Shown one piece after another: positions 1-8,730 of a DNA stretch of 64,000 nucleotides; position 1 is the first letter of the stretch, and each line of letters begins with the position of its first letter. The DNA lies in NCBI GenBank assembly GCA_963675655.1, contig OY776489.1, positions 2,108,001 to 2,172,000 on the forward strand. The letters run 5' to 3'. Source of the DNA: CAXXOK01 sp963675655. GTDB taxonomy: Bacteria; Bacillota; Clostridia; Christensenellales; Aristaeellaceae. Made by a program: the position numbers and the translations under genes. Below the pieces are notes generated by a model. That model ran no database searches. It worked only from the letters and a program-made list of their open reading frames with translations, and was not told where the DNA came from.

Positions 1-4
1 AGGC

Positions 5-33
5 TATACAGATTTCACCGTTTCATGTACAAT
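5..33 (+). promoter_or_regulatory. Candidate sigma-A promoter for the first operon
   Basis: TATACA at 5-10 and TACAAT at 28-33 are separated by 17 nt, about 46 nt before the ATG at 80. The -35 box matches the consensus in only four positions, so this is a plausible but unproven promoter. Confidence 0.4.
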
Positions 34-79
34 AAAAGATGAATGTTTGACCGTCCGGTCTTTCTGCCGAAAAGGAGCG

Positions 80-1270
80 ATGAAGGTGAAACGAGTCTGC
101 CTGCTCGTCCTGCTGGCGGTGCTGCTGTTGTGTGCTTTACCTGCGCAGGCCGATGAAGCCGGGGTGCTGACTGAAACGGAATTGGGGAAATGGCTCAACG
201 GCCTGCTGTTATCCACCGCAGGGGTAGAGCCGATGAACGCCCCGGTTGGCGAAGAAGCGCTTACCGAAGACGGATATGCTTTTATATATGACACGGCAAC
301 CTTTTACTATAACAAGCCCACGCTGGACGCGCAAAGCGTACTCAACGCGATTGCCGTAACTGATGAAAACCTGTCCATGCCGCGCGGCGTGAACCTTGGC
401 GTGCCGCAGGATGCGCTGATGGAAGCCTATGGCTGGATGAATATGGACCTGGTAGGCGATGGCAGCTTTGCAACGCTGTATGTGCTTAACCATTTACCGC
501 AGGGCGCATACTGGGCGCTGGCGCAGCGCAACGGAAGTGAACTGCAAAGCGTGCAGTGTGCCATACATGCCTACGCGGGAGAGGACCGCTATACCGATGC
601 GGGCATCCTGTACACCGTAATGGAAGGGGCCGTGACCGGCATTCGCGTTTATGGGCTGAATACCTATGTTACCCGCGCCGAAGTGGAAAATAATCTGCAA
701 GCGGTGGGCGGGGTAATAGAGGTTGATACGGCGCAAACGCAAGGTGTTACGCTGGTGAGCGCAGCGCAGGCGTTTGGGCAAAGCGACATGGAGTTTGGCG
801 GTATCGCCTTTTTCACCCTAACCGATGCGGATGCGGCAGCGGTTTTTGGCCAGCCGGTATCCGAAAGCTGGGCGCAGGATGATACGGGCGCTTGGCTGCA
901 TATGATTACCTATAACAGCACGTCGCTTGTTTTTACGACCGATGCGAATAAGCAAAACGCGCAGTTGGAAACACTGGCGGTTACCGATGCGAGTATGTCC
1001 GGCCCGCGCGGACTGGTTACGGGCATGGGACTGAGCGACGTAATGGCATTGTACCGCAGCGATGGTACGGGGGAAACGCTGGATGCCGCAGCATTGCTCT
1101 ACGGCGACGGGCAAAACGCGCCGTACGGAACGCTGGAACAAAGCGGAAACGATGCGACCCTGCGTTATACCGCCGTGATTACCGATGCTAAGGGCGCGGA
1201 GCGGCAAATAGTGCTGCATATCAGCTTTACCGATGGAGTCCTATCGGAATGGATGCTATATACGTTTTAA
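80..1270 (+). CDS. Secreted protein of unknown function
   Basis: The product is 396 aa and I do not recognise its family. The N-terminus is a typical signal peptide: KVKR, then a Leu/Val/Ala-rich core ending in ALPAQA, with cleavage likely before DEAG. The rest is soluble and acidic, with no membrane segment. The patterns SMPRGVNLGV and SGPRGLVTGM recur about 200 residues apart, each followed by ALMEAYG or VMALYRS, so the mature protein is probably two related domains. The ATG at 80 has AAGGAG only 2 nt upstream; the GTG at 86 would have better spacing and is a possible alternative start. A longer TTG start at 47 would bury the signal peptide. It is first in an apparent operon with the TPR protein. 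Confidence 0.7.
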   Translation: MKVKRVCLLVLLAVLLLCALPAQADEAGVLTETELGKWLNGLLLSTAGVEPMNAPVGEEALTEDGYAFIYDTATFYYNKPTLDAQSVLNAIAVTDENLSMPRGVNLGVPQDALMEAYGWMNMDLVGDGSFATLYVLNHLPQGAYWALAQRNGSELQSVQCAIHAYAGEDRYTDAGILYTVMEGAVTGIRVYGLNTYVTRAEVENNLQAVGGVIEVDTAQTQGVTLVSAAQAFGQSDMEFGGIAFFTLTDADAAAVFGQPVSESWAQDDTGAWLHMITYNSTSLVFTTDANKQNAQLETLAVTDASMSGPRGLVTGMGLSDVMALYRSDGTGETLDAAALLYGDGQNAPYGTLEQSGNDATLRYTAVITDAKGAERQIVLHISFTDGVLSEWMLYTF

Positions 1271-1298
1271 CGGCAGGAAAGCCTTGGAGGGATAGCCT

Positions 1299-4250
1299 AT
1301 GAAGATCGATCTAACTTGCCCTGTGGAGTTGTGGCAATACACCACGCCCACGGAAAGCAGCCCGGAATGCGGCTTTGTGCTCAACAATCTCAGCGCGAAA
1401 GTCGTAACCTCTGTACAGACGACGCTGATTTGCTATGGAGAGGACAGCCAGCAGCTGTCCCGGCAGATTGAGCGGGTGCAGGGTCTGCACGCAGGCGCGG
1501 GGGAACGTTTCAGCATTGCGCTGGTACCGACCCAGTGGGAAGGCGTAAAGACGATTGATCTGGTGATTGAGAAGGTTTGGTTTGACGATGCTACCATCTG
1601 GCGGCGTGGGAGCGCTCCGCTGACGGATTACGAAAGCAACGCACTGCCACAGGGCCGTAAGCTGGATCAGCTGCGCTTTGTTGCCGGGGCGGATGCGGAA
1701 GGATACCCGCAGGAGCAGGCGCATGTATGGGTATGTGTTTGCGGACGGCCAAACGCCCTGCACAGCGACCGCTGCTGTCGGTGCGAACGCAGGCGCGATA
1801 CAGTATTTGCTACCTGCTCGCAGGAAAATGTGGAGCAACTCAACGCCGTTCATGAAGAGAAACTGGCGCATATGGCGCGTGCTGCACGCGAGGATGCCAG
1901 CCGCCTGAACGAAGCACGGGAGAACACCCAGCAAAAGAGCAACCGCAAAAAGCGTGTAGCCCGGCGTGCTGTAATTGTTGTGGTATGCCTGCTGCTGGCC
2001 ACAGCGGCGGCGCTGCTGTGGGGGGTACCCGCGTTGCGTTATGCCAATGCGGTTTCCCTGCTGAATAATGGCCGGTACGAAGATGCACGCACAGCCTTGA
2101 TAGCGATGGATAACTATGGCAATACCGCGGAGCTGCTGCTGGAGTGTGATTACCGGCAAGCGGGGGAATTGGCGCAGTCCGAAGATACGGCCATACAGCA
2201 ACAGGCTGTCGACTTGTATAAGCAGCTGGGCACCTATCAGGACAGCGACGCACTGTACCATCAAACACTCTATGCCATGGGGAAAACGCTGCTGGAAAGC
2301 GGTATTTACGACCGCGCCGCGGATGCCTTCCAGACGCTGGGGGATTATGAGGACAGTGCCGAACAACTGCTGGAAGTGCAGTACCTGCAAGCGCAAAAAC
2401 TGCTGGATAACCAAAGCTTTATTGCTGCGCGGATTCTGTTTGACGATTTAGATACATATAAAGACGCGCAGGAAAAAGTACTTGCCTGCTATTACGGCAG
2501 CGCGGTTGACGCGATGGAAAAGGAAAACTACGCTACCGCGATTGATATGTTTACGGCGGCGGGCGATTACGAAGATGCGCCGCAGCTATTGAAAACCGCA
2601 TGCTATCAACAGGCGGAGATGCTTCAACAGCAGGGAGATTACGAAACGGCGGGAACGTTGTACCAGCAGGCGGGGGATTATGAGGATGCTGCCCTGAAGG
2701 CCAACAGCTGTCTGTACGAGATTGCCAAGCAATACATGAGTAATGAGGATTATACCAAGGCATCCACGCTGTTCGCCGGCATTGTGCCTTATTTGGATAG
2801 CGAAGCGCTGTCCTGGGAATGCATTTATCAAAAGGCGCTCATCGCCGTGAACGTCGCTAACTACCAGCAGGCGATCGATTTGCTGCTGACCATACCCGAC
2901 TATGATAAAGCGGGCGATTTACTAAGTGAGAGCCGCTATCAGCTGGCTGCGCAGGATGTGGAAGCGGGCAATAATGGCGCTGCGGCGGAACTATACGAGG
3001 CACTTGGCAGTTATAAAGACAGTGAAAAGCAGCTGCGCATTCTGCGGTACGCCATGGCGGAAACCGCTTATGAAGCCGGGGATTACAAAGCGGCTGCGCC
3101 GCTGTACGAGGTGCTTGGCAAGTATAAGGATAGCCTGACCAAGTGGAAGCAAAGTCTGTATGCCGTAGCGACGGCCGAGTTGGCAGCGGAGGAGTACCGC
3201 ACGGCCATTGAGGATTTTACGGCGCTGGGCAGCTATGAAGACAGCGAGGAGCGTGCGGCCAACGCAACGTTGGCGCTGGCATTGGCGCTGAAAACTTCTG
3301 GCGATACGGACGAAGCGATCTCCCTGCTAGAATCCCTGCCGGACAATACCGCTGCGCGGGAGCAAATCAGCGAAATTATGCTGGGCGAGGCGACCAAAGC
3401 GCAAGCCTCCGGTGATTTGGAAAAAGCGAGCGAGATCTATCTGGCGCTGGGCGATTATAACCACGCCGATGAGTCTTATAAAGCTTGCCAGTACCAACTC
3501 GGCGTTCAAAAAATGGAGGCGCAGGATTACCGCACGGCTTATACGCTGCTTACGGCGCTGGGTGAGTATAAGGATGCAGCAGCGTTAACCAAGCAGTGCG
3601 AAGAGGAAGCCTACGGGCAATATGCTGATCCTGCACGCTCCGCTTACGAAAGTAAAGACTGGAAAACAGTGATCGATACGCTGGAAAACTTCAATACCGT
3701 CGATTTGCCCAAGGCGTATCAGGATTTGGACGGTATGTATGAGGAAGCTTGTTACCGCTACGCCCAAGAGCTGTACGATCAAGGCGCGGTATACGAAGCG
3801 CTTCCATACTACCGGCGCATACCGGAATACCGTAATGTTTCTACGGTAGCGTTGCAGCGCAGCTGCTACCTGATTCTCGGGGTTTGGGAAAGCAGCGACG
3901 GCGAAAACAGCGCCGTGTTCCGCTCTGATGGCACCTGCACACTACTGGGAGAAACACTCTTCTTCACAGTGGAGGATCAAACGGTAAGCACGGGTCTTTC
4001 GGCAGATGCCATGACCGCGGCATATGAAATTACGGCGATTACGGATGATCTGCTTACCCTCAGCGTGTTGGATGAAAGCCTGAGCACTTCCTATACGTTT
4101 GAACGCACGGGCGACGCGGCTGCGGCCGATCTGCTGATAACCGCGACTGCTATGCCGCAGCCCAGCAATACGCCTGCGGCGGCTTCGACCGCTACGGTAA
4201 CTGCCGTGCCGACCACTACCGTGTCGCCTACTGCGACCGATAGCGAGTGA
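1299..4250 (+). CDS. Zinc-ribbon, single-TM protein with about 16 TPR-like repeats
   Basis: The product is 983 aa. Residues 1-125 form an N-terminal domain of unknown type, followed by a four-cysteine zinc ribbon near residue 145 (CVCGRPN then CCRC) and a Lys/Arg-rich stretch. One transmembrane helix lies near residues 222-243, inside the pattern VVVCLLLATAAALLWG. From there about 16 tandem units of 35-40 residues follow, each with a core like GDYxxAxxLYxxLGDYKDS, typical of TPR/Sel1-like helical repeats. A small C-terminal domain (about 870-935) and a Thr/Pro/Ala-rich tail complete it. The repeats are probably outside the membrane and the ribbon inside, but no helix rule is decisive. TPR proteins are protein-interaction scaffolds; the partner is unknown. 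The stop overlaps the next start. Confidence 0.75.
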   Translation: MKIDLTCPVELWQYTTPTESSPECGFVLNNLSAKVVTSVQTTLICYGEDSQQLSRQIERVQGLHAGAGERFSIALVPTQWEGVKTIDLVIEKVWFDDATIWRRGSAPLTDYESNALPQGRKLDQLRFVAGADAEGYPQEQAHVWVCVCGRPNALHSDRCCRCERRRDTVFATCSQENVEQLNAVHEEKLAHMARAAREDASRLNEARENTQQKSNRKKRVARRAVIVVVCLLLATAAALLWGVPALRYANAVSLLNNGRYEDARTALIAMDNYGNTAELLLECDYRQAGELAQSEDTAIQQQAVDLYKQLGTYQDSDALYHQTLYAMGKTLLESGIYDRAADAFQTLGDYEDSAEQLLEVQYLQAQKLLDNQSFIAARILFDDLDTYKDAQEKVLACYYGSAVDAMEKENYATAIDMFTAAGDYEDAPQLLKTACYQQAEMLQQQGDYETAGTLYQQAGDYEDAALKANSCLYEIAKQYMSNEDYTKASTLFAGIVPYLDSEALSWECIYQKALIAVNVANYQQAIDLLLTIPDYDKAGDLLSESRYQLAAQDVEAGNNGAAAELYEALGSYKDSEKQLRILRYAMAETAYEAGDYKAAAPLYEVLGKYKDSLTKWKQSLYAVATAELAAEEYRTAIEDFTALGSYEDSEERAANATLALALALKTSGDTDEAISLLESLPDNTAAREQISEIMLGEATKAQASGDLEKASEIYLALGDYNHADESYKACQYQLGVQKMEAQDYRTAYTLLTALGEYKDAAALTKQCEEEAYGQYADPARSAYESKDWKTVIDTLENFNTVDLPKAYQDLDGMYEEACYRYAQELYDQGAVYEALPYYRRIPEYRNVSTVALQRSCYLILGVWESSDGENSAVFRSDGTCTLLGETLFFTVEDQTVSTGLSADAMTAAYEITAITDDLLTLSVLDESLSTSYTFERTGDAAAADLLITATAMPQPSNTPAAASTATVTAVPTTTVSPTATDSE

Positions 4251-5443
4251 TGGGCGGACGAGAACCGAATAAGCAGGGACCCATCGGTGTACTATACGGC
4301 TTTCGCGCGCTGATGGTGCTGTTTGTATGCAACTATCACATTTGGCAGCTGGGTTGGCTGGGGCAGTATATAACGTTGTTTGGCATGAGAATCGATTTCG
4401 ATTTCTGGACCCGTTCCAGCTACCTGTTTGTGGATGGAATGCTTCTGTTGAGCGGTTTTCTGCTGTACTTGCCCTACGCGCGGCAGACAGAATACGCAAC
4501 AGCGGTGCCGGATGCCCGGCATTTTTATTGGAACCGGGTGGCGCGCATCATACCTTCGTACCTTGCTTCGGTGCTGCTTGTGCTTTTTTGCATTGCGCTG
4601 CCGCAGGGGGCGTACGTAAACGCGGCAACGCGCAACCGGGATATTTTGACGCACCTTACCTTTACATTCACATTCTTTCAGGAAACCTATTTGTTTACTC
4701 CGCTCAACGGCGTATTATGGACCATTGCCATAGAGGTACAGTTTTACATCCTTTTTCCGTGGCTGGCAAAGGCTATCCAAAAAAAGCCGGCGCTGGTTTT
4801 GTGCGTGCTGGGCGTTGCCGGCGTGGTATTTCGCTTCGTTGTGGCACGTTCTGTAAGCGGGTTGGCAATGTGGGTAAATCAGCTGCCCGCTTTTTTGGAT
4901 GTGTATGCGCTGGGTATACTGGGCGCGATTCTGTTTGTAAAGCTGGATCGGCTAATTGCCCAGGCGTCTGCCCACAGCTCGCTGCGCAGGGTAATGGCCG
5001 TGACCGCGCCGCTGCTTTTTGCGGCGGGGTGCTGGGCGCTGGTTACGCTGCTGCACATGCAAACCGATAATGGATTGCTTGATACTACGCAGCTCCGGCT
5101 TTCCCAGTGGCGTCTGCGGCTGCCGTTGGCGCTGACATTCGTAACCCTGATGCTTTCAGCCGCCTTCCTGCCCCGCACTTTGCAAAAGCTGCTGGATAAC
5201 CGGCTGATGCGTTTCCTTTCGACGATTTCCTTTAACCTGTACATTTGGCATCAGGTGATTGGGGCGCAGCTGGCGACGGGACTGTTCCCATCCACGCTGC
5301 ATCAGGATGCGTCCTTGAAAATCGTCTTTACGCTGCTGAGCTTTTCCCTTGCGATTCTTGCAGCCATGGCGGCTACTTACGGGCTGGAACAGCCTGCTTC
5401 CCGCCTGCTGAAAAAGGTGCGGTTGCATACCCTGAAACAATAA
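4250..5443 (+). CDS. Acyltransferase 3 family membrane protein
   Basis: This 397-aa polytopic protein has about ten transmembrane helices and belongs to the acyltransferase-3 (OafA/YrhL) family, which O-acylates exported or surface glycans. Family features visible are GFRALMVLFVCNYHIW in the first helix, with the Arg and His usual there, the pattern LFVDGMLLLSGFLL in the next helix, and WTIAIEVQFYILFPWL in the middle. The ATG at 4250 shares its A with the stop codon of the TPR gene (TGATG), which implies translational coupling; a GTG at 4247 is possible too. The acceptor and acyl group cannot be read from sequence. A surface polysaccharide is likely, given the flippase and glycosyltransferase at 11-13.6 kb. 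Confidence 0.85.
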   Translation: MGGREPNKQGPIGVLYGFRALMVLFVCNYHIWQLGWLGQYITLFGMRIDFDFWTRSSYLFVDGMLLLSGFLLYLPYARQTEYATAVPDARHFYWNRVARIIPSYLASVLLVLFCIALPQGAYVNAATRNRDILTHLTFTFTFFQETYLFTPLNGVLWTIAIEVQFYILFPWLAKAIQKKPALVLCVLGVAGVVFRFVVARSVSGLAMWVNQLPAFLDVYALGILGAILFVKLDRLIAQASAHSSLRRVMAVTAPLLFAAGCWALVTLLHMQTDNGLLDTTQLRLSQWRLRLPLALTFVTLMLSAAFLPRTLQKLLDNRLMRFLSTISFNLYIWHQVIGAQLATGLFPSTLHQDASLKIVFTLLSFSLAILAAMAATYGLEQPASRLLKKVRLHTLKQ

Positions 5444-5457
5444 GGAGAGATAAAACC

Positions 5458-6573
5458 ATGAAAGATCCCCGGGTACGAAAACTATGCAGACAGCTTGTGA
5501 ATTACGCCTGTGCGCTCAAAGAAGGCGAGCGGGTACTGATTGAAATGTTTGGCCACCAGCCGGAGCTGGTTACTACGTTGATTGAAGAAACCTATGCCGT
5601 TGGCGCGGAACCAATAGTGCGCCTTAGGGACGCTTCTGTGCAACGCGCGCTGCTGCTGGGCGGTTCGGAAAACAAATGGAAGTTTGAAGCGGAAAACGAC
5701 GCGGCGCTTCTGCGAGGGGTGCAGGCGTATATCGGCATTCGTTCGCCGGAAAACGGCTTTGCAACCGCCGATGTATCCGCCGAACAATCGGCGCTGTATG
5801 CAAAGCATTATTCCGGTCCTGTACACGGCAAAATCCGCGTGCCGCATACCCGCTGGGCGGTGCTGCGGTATCCCACGCCCGGGCTTGCGCAGGCAGCAAA
5901 AATGAGCCTGGAAGCATTTGAAGATTACTATTTCGATGTTTGTACGCTGGATTATGCTAAAATGAGCGTCGCGATGGACCAGCTTGTGGCGCGGATGGAA
6001 CGAACAGACCGTGTGCATATTCTTGGCAACGGAACCGATTTGACATTTTCCATCAAGGGGCTCCCAGCGATCAAGTGCGATGGGAAAATCAACATTCCGG
6101 ACGGCGAAGTGTTTACCGCGCCGGTACGCGACAGCATCAACGGCGTGCTTGCGTATAATACGCCAAGCCTTTACAACGGTACGGAGTTCAGCAATATTCG
6201 CCTGACGTTTAAAGATGGTAAAATTGTAGAGGCAACCAGCAACCAGCCCGAGCGTATCAATAAAATTTTTGATACGGATGAAGGCGCGCGCTATGTGGGC
6301 GAGTTCGCCCTTGGCGTAAACCCGTATATACTGGAGCCTATGCAGGAAACGCTGTTTGACGAGAAGATTTCCGGTTCCTTCCACTTTACGCCGGGACACT
6401 GCTATGATGAGTGCGACAACGGCAACCACAGCGATATTCATTGGGATCTGGTCTGCATCCAGCGGCCGGAATACGGCGGCGGCGAAATCTGGTTTGACGA
6501 TGAACTGATCCGAAAAGACGGGCTGTTTATCCCGGAAGAACTGCAATGCCTGAACCCGGATGCGTTGAAATAA
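5458..6573 (+). CDS. M29-family metallo-aminopeptidase
   Basis: The 371-aa product matches the M29 (AmpS/PepS/aminopeptidase T) family of cytoplasmic two-metal aminopeptidases in length and motifs. The segments HTRWAVLRYPTPG, YVGEFALGVNPYI, SFHFTPGHCYDE and HSDIHWDLVC hold the Glu, His, Tyr, His and Asp residues that bind the metals in characterised members. Start choice: ATG 5458 has AAGGAGA 10 nt upstream; the reading frame is open further back but lies inside the acyltransferase gene. It is 14 nt behind that gene and probably ends the operon. Its role is likely peptide turnover; nothing links it directly to the membrane proteins before it. Confidence 0.92.
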   Translation: MKDPRVRKLCRQLVNYACALKEGERVLIEMFGHQPELVTTLIEETYAVGAEPIVRLRDASVQRALLLGGSENKWKFEAENDAALLRGVQAYIGIRSPENGFATADVSAEQSALYAKHYSGPVHGKIRVPHTRWAVLRYPTPGLAQAAKMSLEAFEDYYFDVCTLDYAKMSVAMDQLVARMERTDRVHILGNGTDLTFSIKGLPAIKCDGKINIPDGEVFTAPVRDSINGVLAYNTPSLYNGTEFSNIRLTFKDGKIVEATSNQPERINKIFDTDEGARYVGEFALGVNPYILEPMQETLFDEKISGSFHFTPGHCYDECDNGNHSDIHWDLVCIQRPEYGGGEIWFDDELIRKDGLFIPEELQCLNPDALK

Positions 6574-6627
6574 TGGGAGAAATTTGACAAGAATTTAACA
6601 AAACAACCGAAAATCTATGGGATACCC

Positions 6628-6656
6628 TTGCATTGACGTTGGGTTTTAGGTACAAT
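6628..6656 (+). promoter_or_regulatory. Candidate promoter for gap
   Basis: TTGCAT (6628-6633), a 17-nt spacer and TACAAT (6651-6656) lie about 50 nt before the gap start. A nearer consensus-like TTGACG at 6633 has only a 12-nt spacer to the same -10 box and does not fit. Confidence 0.45.
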
Positions 6657-6708
6657 AGGTAAGGTACCAAAATAGAAAGAGATTTGTTATATAGGAGGAG
6701 ATACCACA

Positions 6709-7737
6709 ATGGTCAAAGTTGCGATTAATGGTTTCGGCCGTATCGGCCGTCTTGCTTTCCGCCAAATGTTTGTTGCTGAAGGCTACGAAGTCGTTGCTAT
6801 CAACGATCTTACCAGCCCGGCGATGCTGGCGCACCTGCTGAAGTACGATACCGCTCAGGGCCCTTTCATCGGCAAAATCGGTGAAAACCTGCACACCGTG
6901 GAATCCACGGAAGACAGCATCATCGTAGATGGCAATGAAATCAAAATCTACGCTGAAAAGGACGCCGCCAACTGCCCCTGGGGCAAGCTGGATGTGGACG
7001 TTGTGCTGGAGTGCACCGGCTTTTACACCAGCAAAGCCAAGAGCGAAGCACACCTCAAAGCCGGTGCTAAGAAGGTTGTTATTTCCGCTCCTGCCGGCAA
7101 CGACCTGCCGACCATCGTGTTCTCCGTTAACGAAGATATCCTCACCAAAGAGGACAAGATCATCAGCGCTGCTTCCTGCACCACCAACTGCCTGGCGCCT
7201 ATGGCCAAGACCCTGAACGATAACTATCCTATCGTCAGCGGCATCATGACCACTGTGCATGCCTACACCGGCGACCAGATGATTCTGGACGGCCCGCAGC
7301 GTAAAGGCGACCTCCGTCGTGCCCGTGCCGGCGCTATGAACACGGTGCCTAACTCCACCGGCGCTGCCAAGGCGATCGGTCTGGTTATCCCCGCGCTGAA
7401 CGGCAAGCTGATTGGCGCTGCCCAGCGTGTACCGGTTGTCACCGGCTCCACCACCATCCTCATCGCGGTTGTGAAGGGCAAGGACATCACCACGGACAGC
7501 ATCAACGCCGCCATGAAGGCTGCCGCGAACACCAGCTTCGGCTACAACACCGATCAAATCGTATCTTCCGATGTTATCGGCATGAAGTATGGCTCCCTGT
7601 TCGATGCTACCCAGACCATGGTCAGCAAGATCGACGACGACACCTATCAGGTGCAGGTCGTGTCTTGGTATGACAACGAGAACAGCTACACCAGCCAGAT
7701 GGTTCGCACCATCAAGTACTTCTCGGAACTCGGCTGA
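6709..7737 (+). CDS. gap: Glyceraldehyde-3-phosphate dehydrogenase, type I
   Basis: GAPDH oxidises and phosphorylates glyceraldehyde-3-phosphate with NAD in glycolysis. At 342 aa it has normal length. The Rossmann start NGFGRIGRLAFRQM is present, Asp33 (in AINDL) predicts NAD preference, and the catalytic Cys157 sits in SAASCTTNCLAP. The C-terminal SWYDNENSYTSQMVRT is standard. A strong AGGAGG Shine-Dalgarno precedes the ATG. Codon choice is visibly more C-ending than in neighbouring genes, as expected for a highly expressed gene. It has its own promoter and terminator, so it appears monocistronic; pgk and tpi do not follow. Confidence 0.98.
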   Translation: MVKVAINGFGRIGRLAFRQMFVAEGYEVVAINDLTSPAMLAHLLKYDTAQGPFIGKIGENLHTVESTEDSIIVDGNEIKIYAEKDAANCPWGKLDVDVVLECTGFYTSKAKSEAHLKAGAKKVVISAPAGNDLPTIVFSVNEDILTKEDKIISAASCTTNCLAPMAKTLNDNYPIVSGIMTTVHAYTGDQMILDGPQRKGDLRRARAGAMNTVPNSTGAAKAIGLVIPALNGKLIGAAQRVPVVTGSTTILIAVVKGKDITTDSINAAMKAAANTSFGYNTDQIVSSDVIGMKYGSLFDATQTMVSKIDDDTYQVQVVSWYDNENSYTSQMVRTIKYFSELG

Positions 7738-7765
7738 GAAGCTATTTAAAATTTCGTTTTACAAA

Positions 7766-7794
7766 CGCTCCGGCTTTCACAGCCGGGGCGTTTT
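7766..7794 (+). terminator. Intrinsic terminator of gap
   Basis: A 10-bp stem with one G-T pair (7766-7775 with 7781-7790) and a 5-nt loop is followed by TTTTC, 28 nt after the gap stop. Confidence 0.85.
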
Positions 7795-7888
7795 CTATGT
7801 ATATAGGGCATCCTGCACCTTCGCTTAAAAGCCCCTGAGGAGGATAAGACGGCGGTGTTTGGTACCGGCGAGGCGCTGCCTGCGTACC

Positions 7889-7917
7889 TTGCCAACCGCA
7901 TGGAAAAAGAGTATAGT
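7889..7917 (+). promoter_or_regulatory. Promoter for the nitroreductase-rarA operon
   Basis: TTGCCA (7889-7894), 17 nt, and TATAGT (7912-7917) are each one base from consensus. They lie about 57 nt before the ATG at 7975. Confidence 0.65.
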
Positions 7918-7974
7918 AGGTAAGCTGATAAAGATAAGGTTTCAGGCGGTATACGCGGAAATTGGAGGCAAAGT

Positions 7975-8730
7975 ATGGCCAGTAACTGGAGACTCAACGG
8001 CTTTTATGATAGTACGAAATTAACCGGGCTTTTTGAAGCGACTCAGCGGCGGGAAAGCTGCCGTGCTTTTCTGACTGCACCGACAACGGAGCAGTGGAAT
8101 GCGCTGCTTACGGCTTCCGATGCGCTGGCACTGCCCGGGGTACGGATTGCGCTGGGTATTTGCGAAACGTCACTGTTTCAACCCCTGATGGGGCTGCTGA
8201 TGAAGTTTGAAAATGTGCAGCGCTTTGCTGCGGTCATCACGACAGACGATCAACCTAAAAGTGTGGTCAACGCAGGGGTTAGCGGAGAAATGTTTCTACT
8301 GCGCGCGATAGAGCTGGGACTTGGCGGGTGCTGGGTATCCGGTACGTATAAACGCGGGCAGGTCGGCTTGCGTTTGGGGACTGACGAAAAAATAGTCGCC
8401 CTGATTCCGCTGGGGCAGCCAAAGACCGTGCCAGTACCACCGCTAAAACGTAAACGGAAAGCGCTGGACGACCTCTGTTTGCATTATGATCAAATGCCTT
8501 CCGTATTTAAGGAAGTGGCGCAGTATGTGCGCATTGCACCCAGCGCGATGAACTTGCAGCCTTGGCGTATGATGCAGCAGGGTGAGAATGTGTTTTCCAT
8601 CTCTGTACCGCGCGCCGCACAACGGCTGGATTTGGGCATTGCAATGAGCCATGCCCTACTGGCGCTTGGCAGTACGCCTGCCCAGTTTGCCTTGGAAGAT
8701 GATGGCTTACGCGCGACGATTGAACTATGA
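7975..8730 (+). CDS. Nitroreductase-family protein
   Basis: The 251-aa product resembles the TM1586-like nitroreductases, in which two half-domains of the FMN-binding fold are joined in one chain. Visible features are RRESCRAFL near the start, GVSGEMFLLRAIELGLGGCWVSG in two halves across the middle, the proline-rich linker near residue 143, and RIAPSAMNLQPW, a typical flavin-contacting segment, in the second half. A flavin-dependent reduction is likely; the substrate is unknown. The ATG has a GGAGG 7 nt upstream. The stop overlaps rarA by 4 nt. Confidence 0.8.
   Translation: MASNWRLNGFYDSTKLTGLFEATQRRESCRAFLTAPTTEQWNALLTASDALALPGVRIALGICETSLFQPLMGLLMKFENVQRFAAVITTDDQPKSVVNAGVSGEMFLLRAIELGLGGCWVSGTYKRGQVGLRLGTDEKIVALIPLGQPKTVPVPPLKRKRKALDDLCLHYDQMPSVFKEVAQYVRIAPSAMNLQPWRMMQQGENVFSISVPRAAQRLDLGIAMSHALLALGSTPAQFALEDDGLRATIEL

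Noticed and set aside
5482..6546. Long open frame of 354 codons on the strand opposite the M29 aminopeptidase
   Set aside because: It mirrors a real gene, has no family motifs, and lacks a Shine-Dalgarno. Similar antisense frames opposite gap and the TPR gene were rejected for the same reason.
6584..6589. TTGACA upstream of gap as its -35
   Set aside because: No -10 box lies 16-18 nt downstream; the TACAAT box at 6651 pairs better with TTGCAT at 6628.
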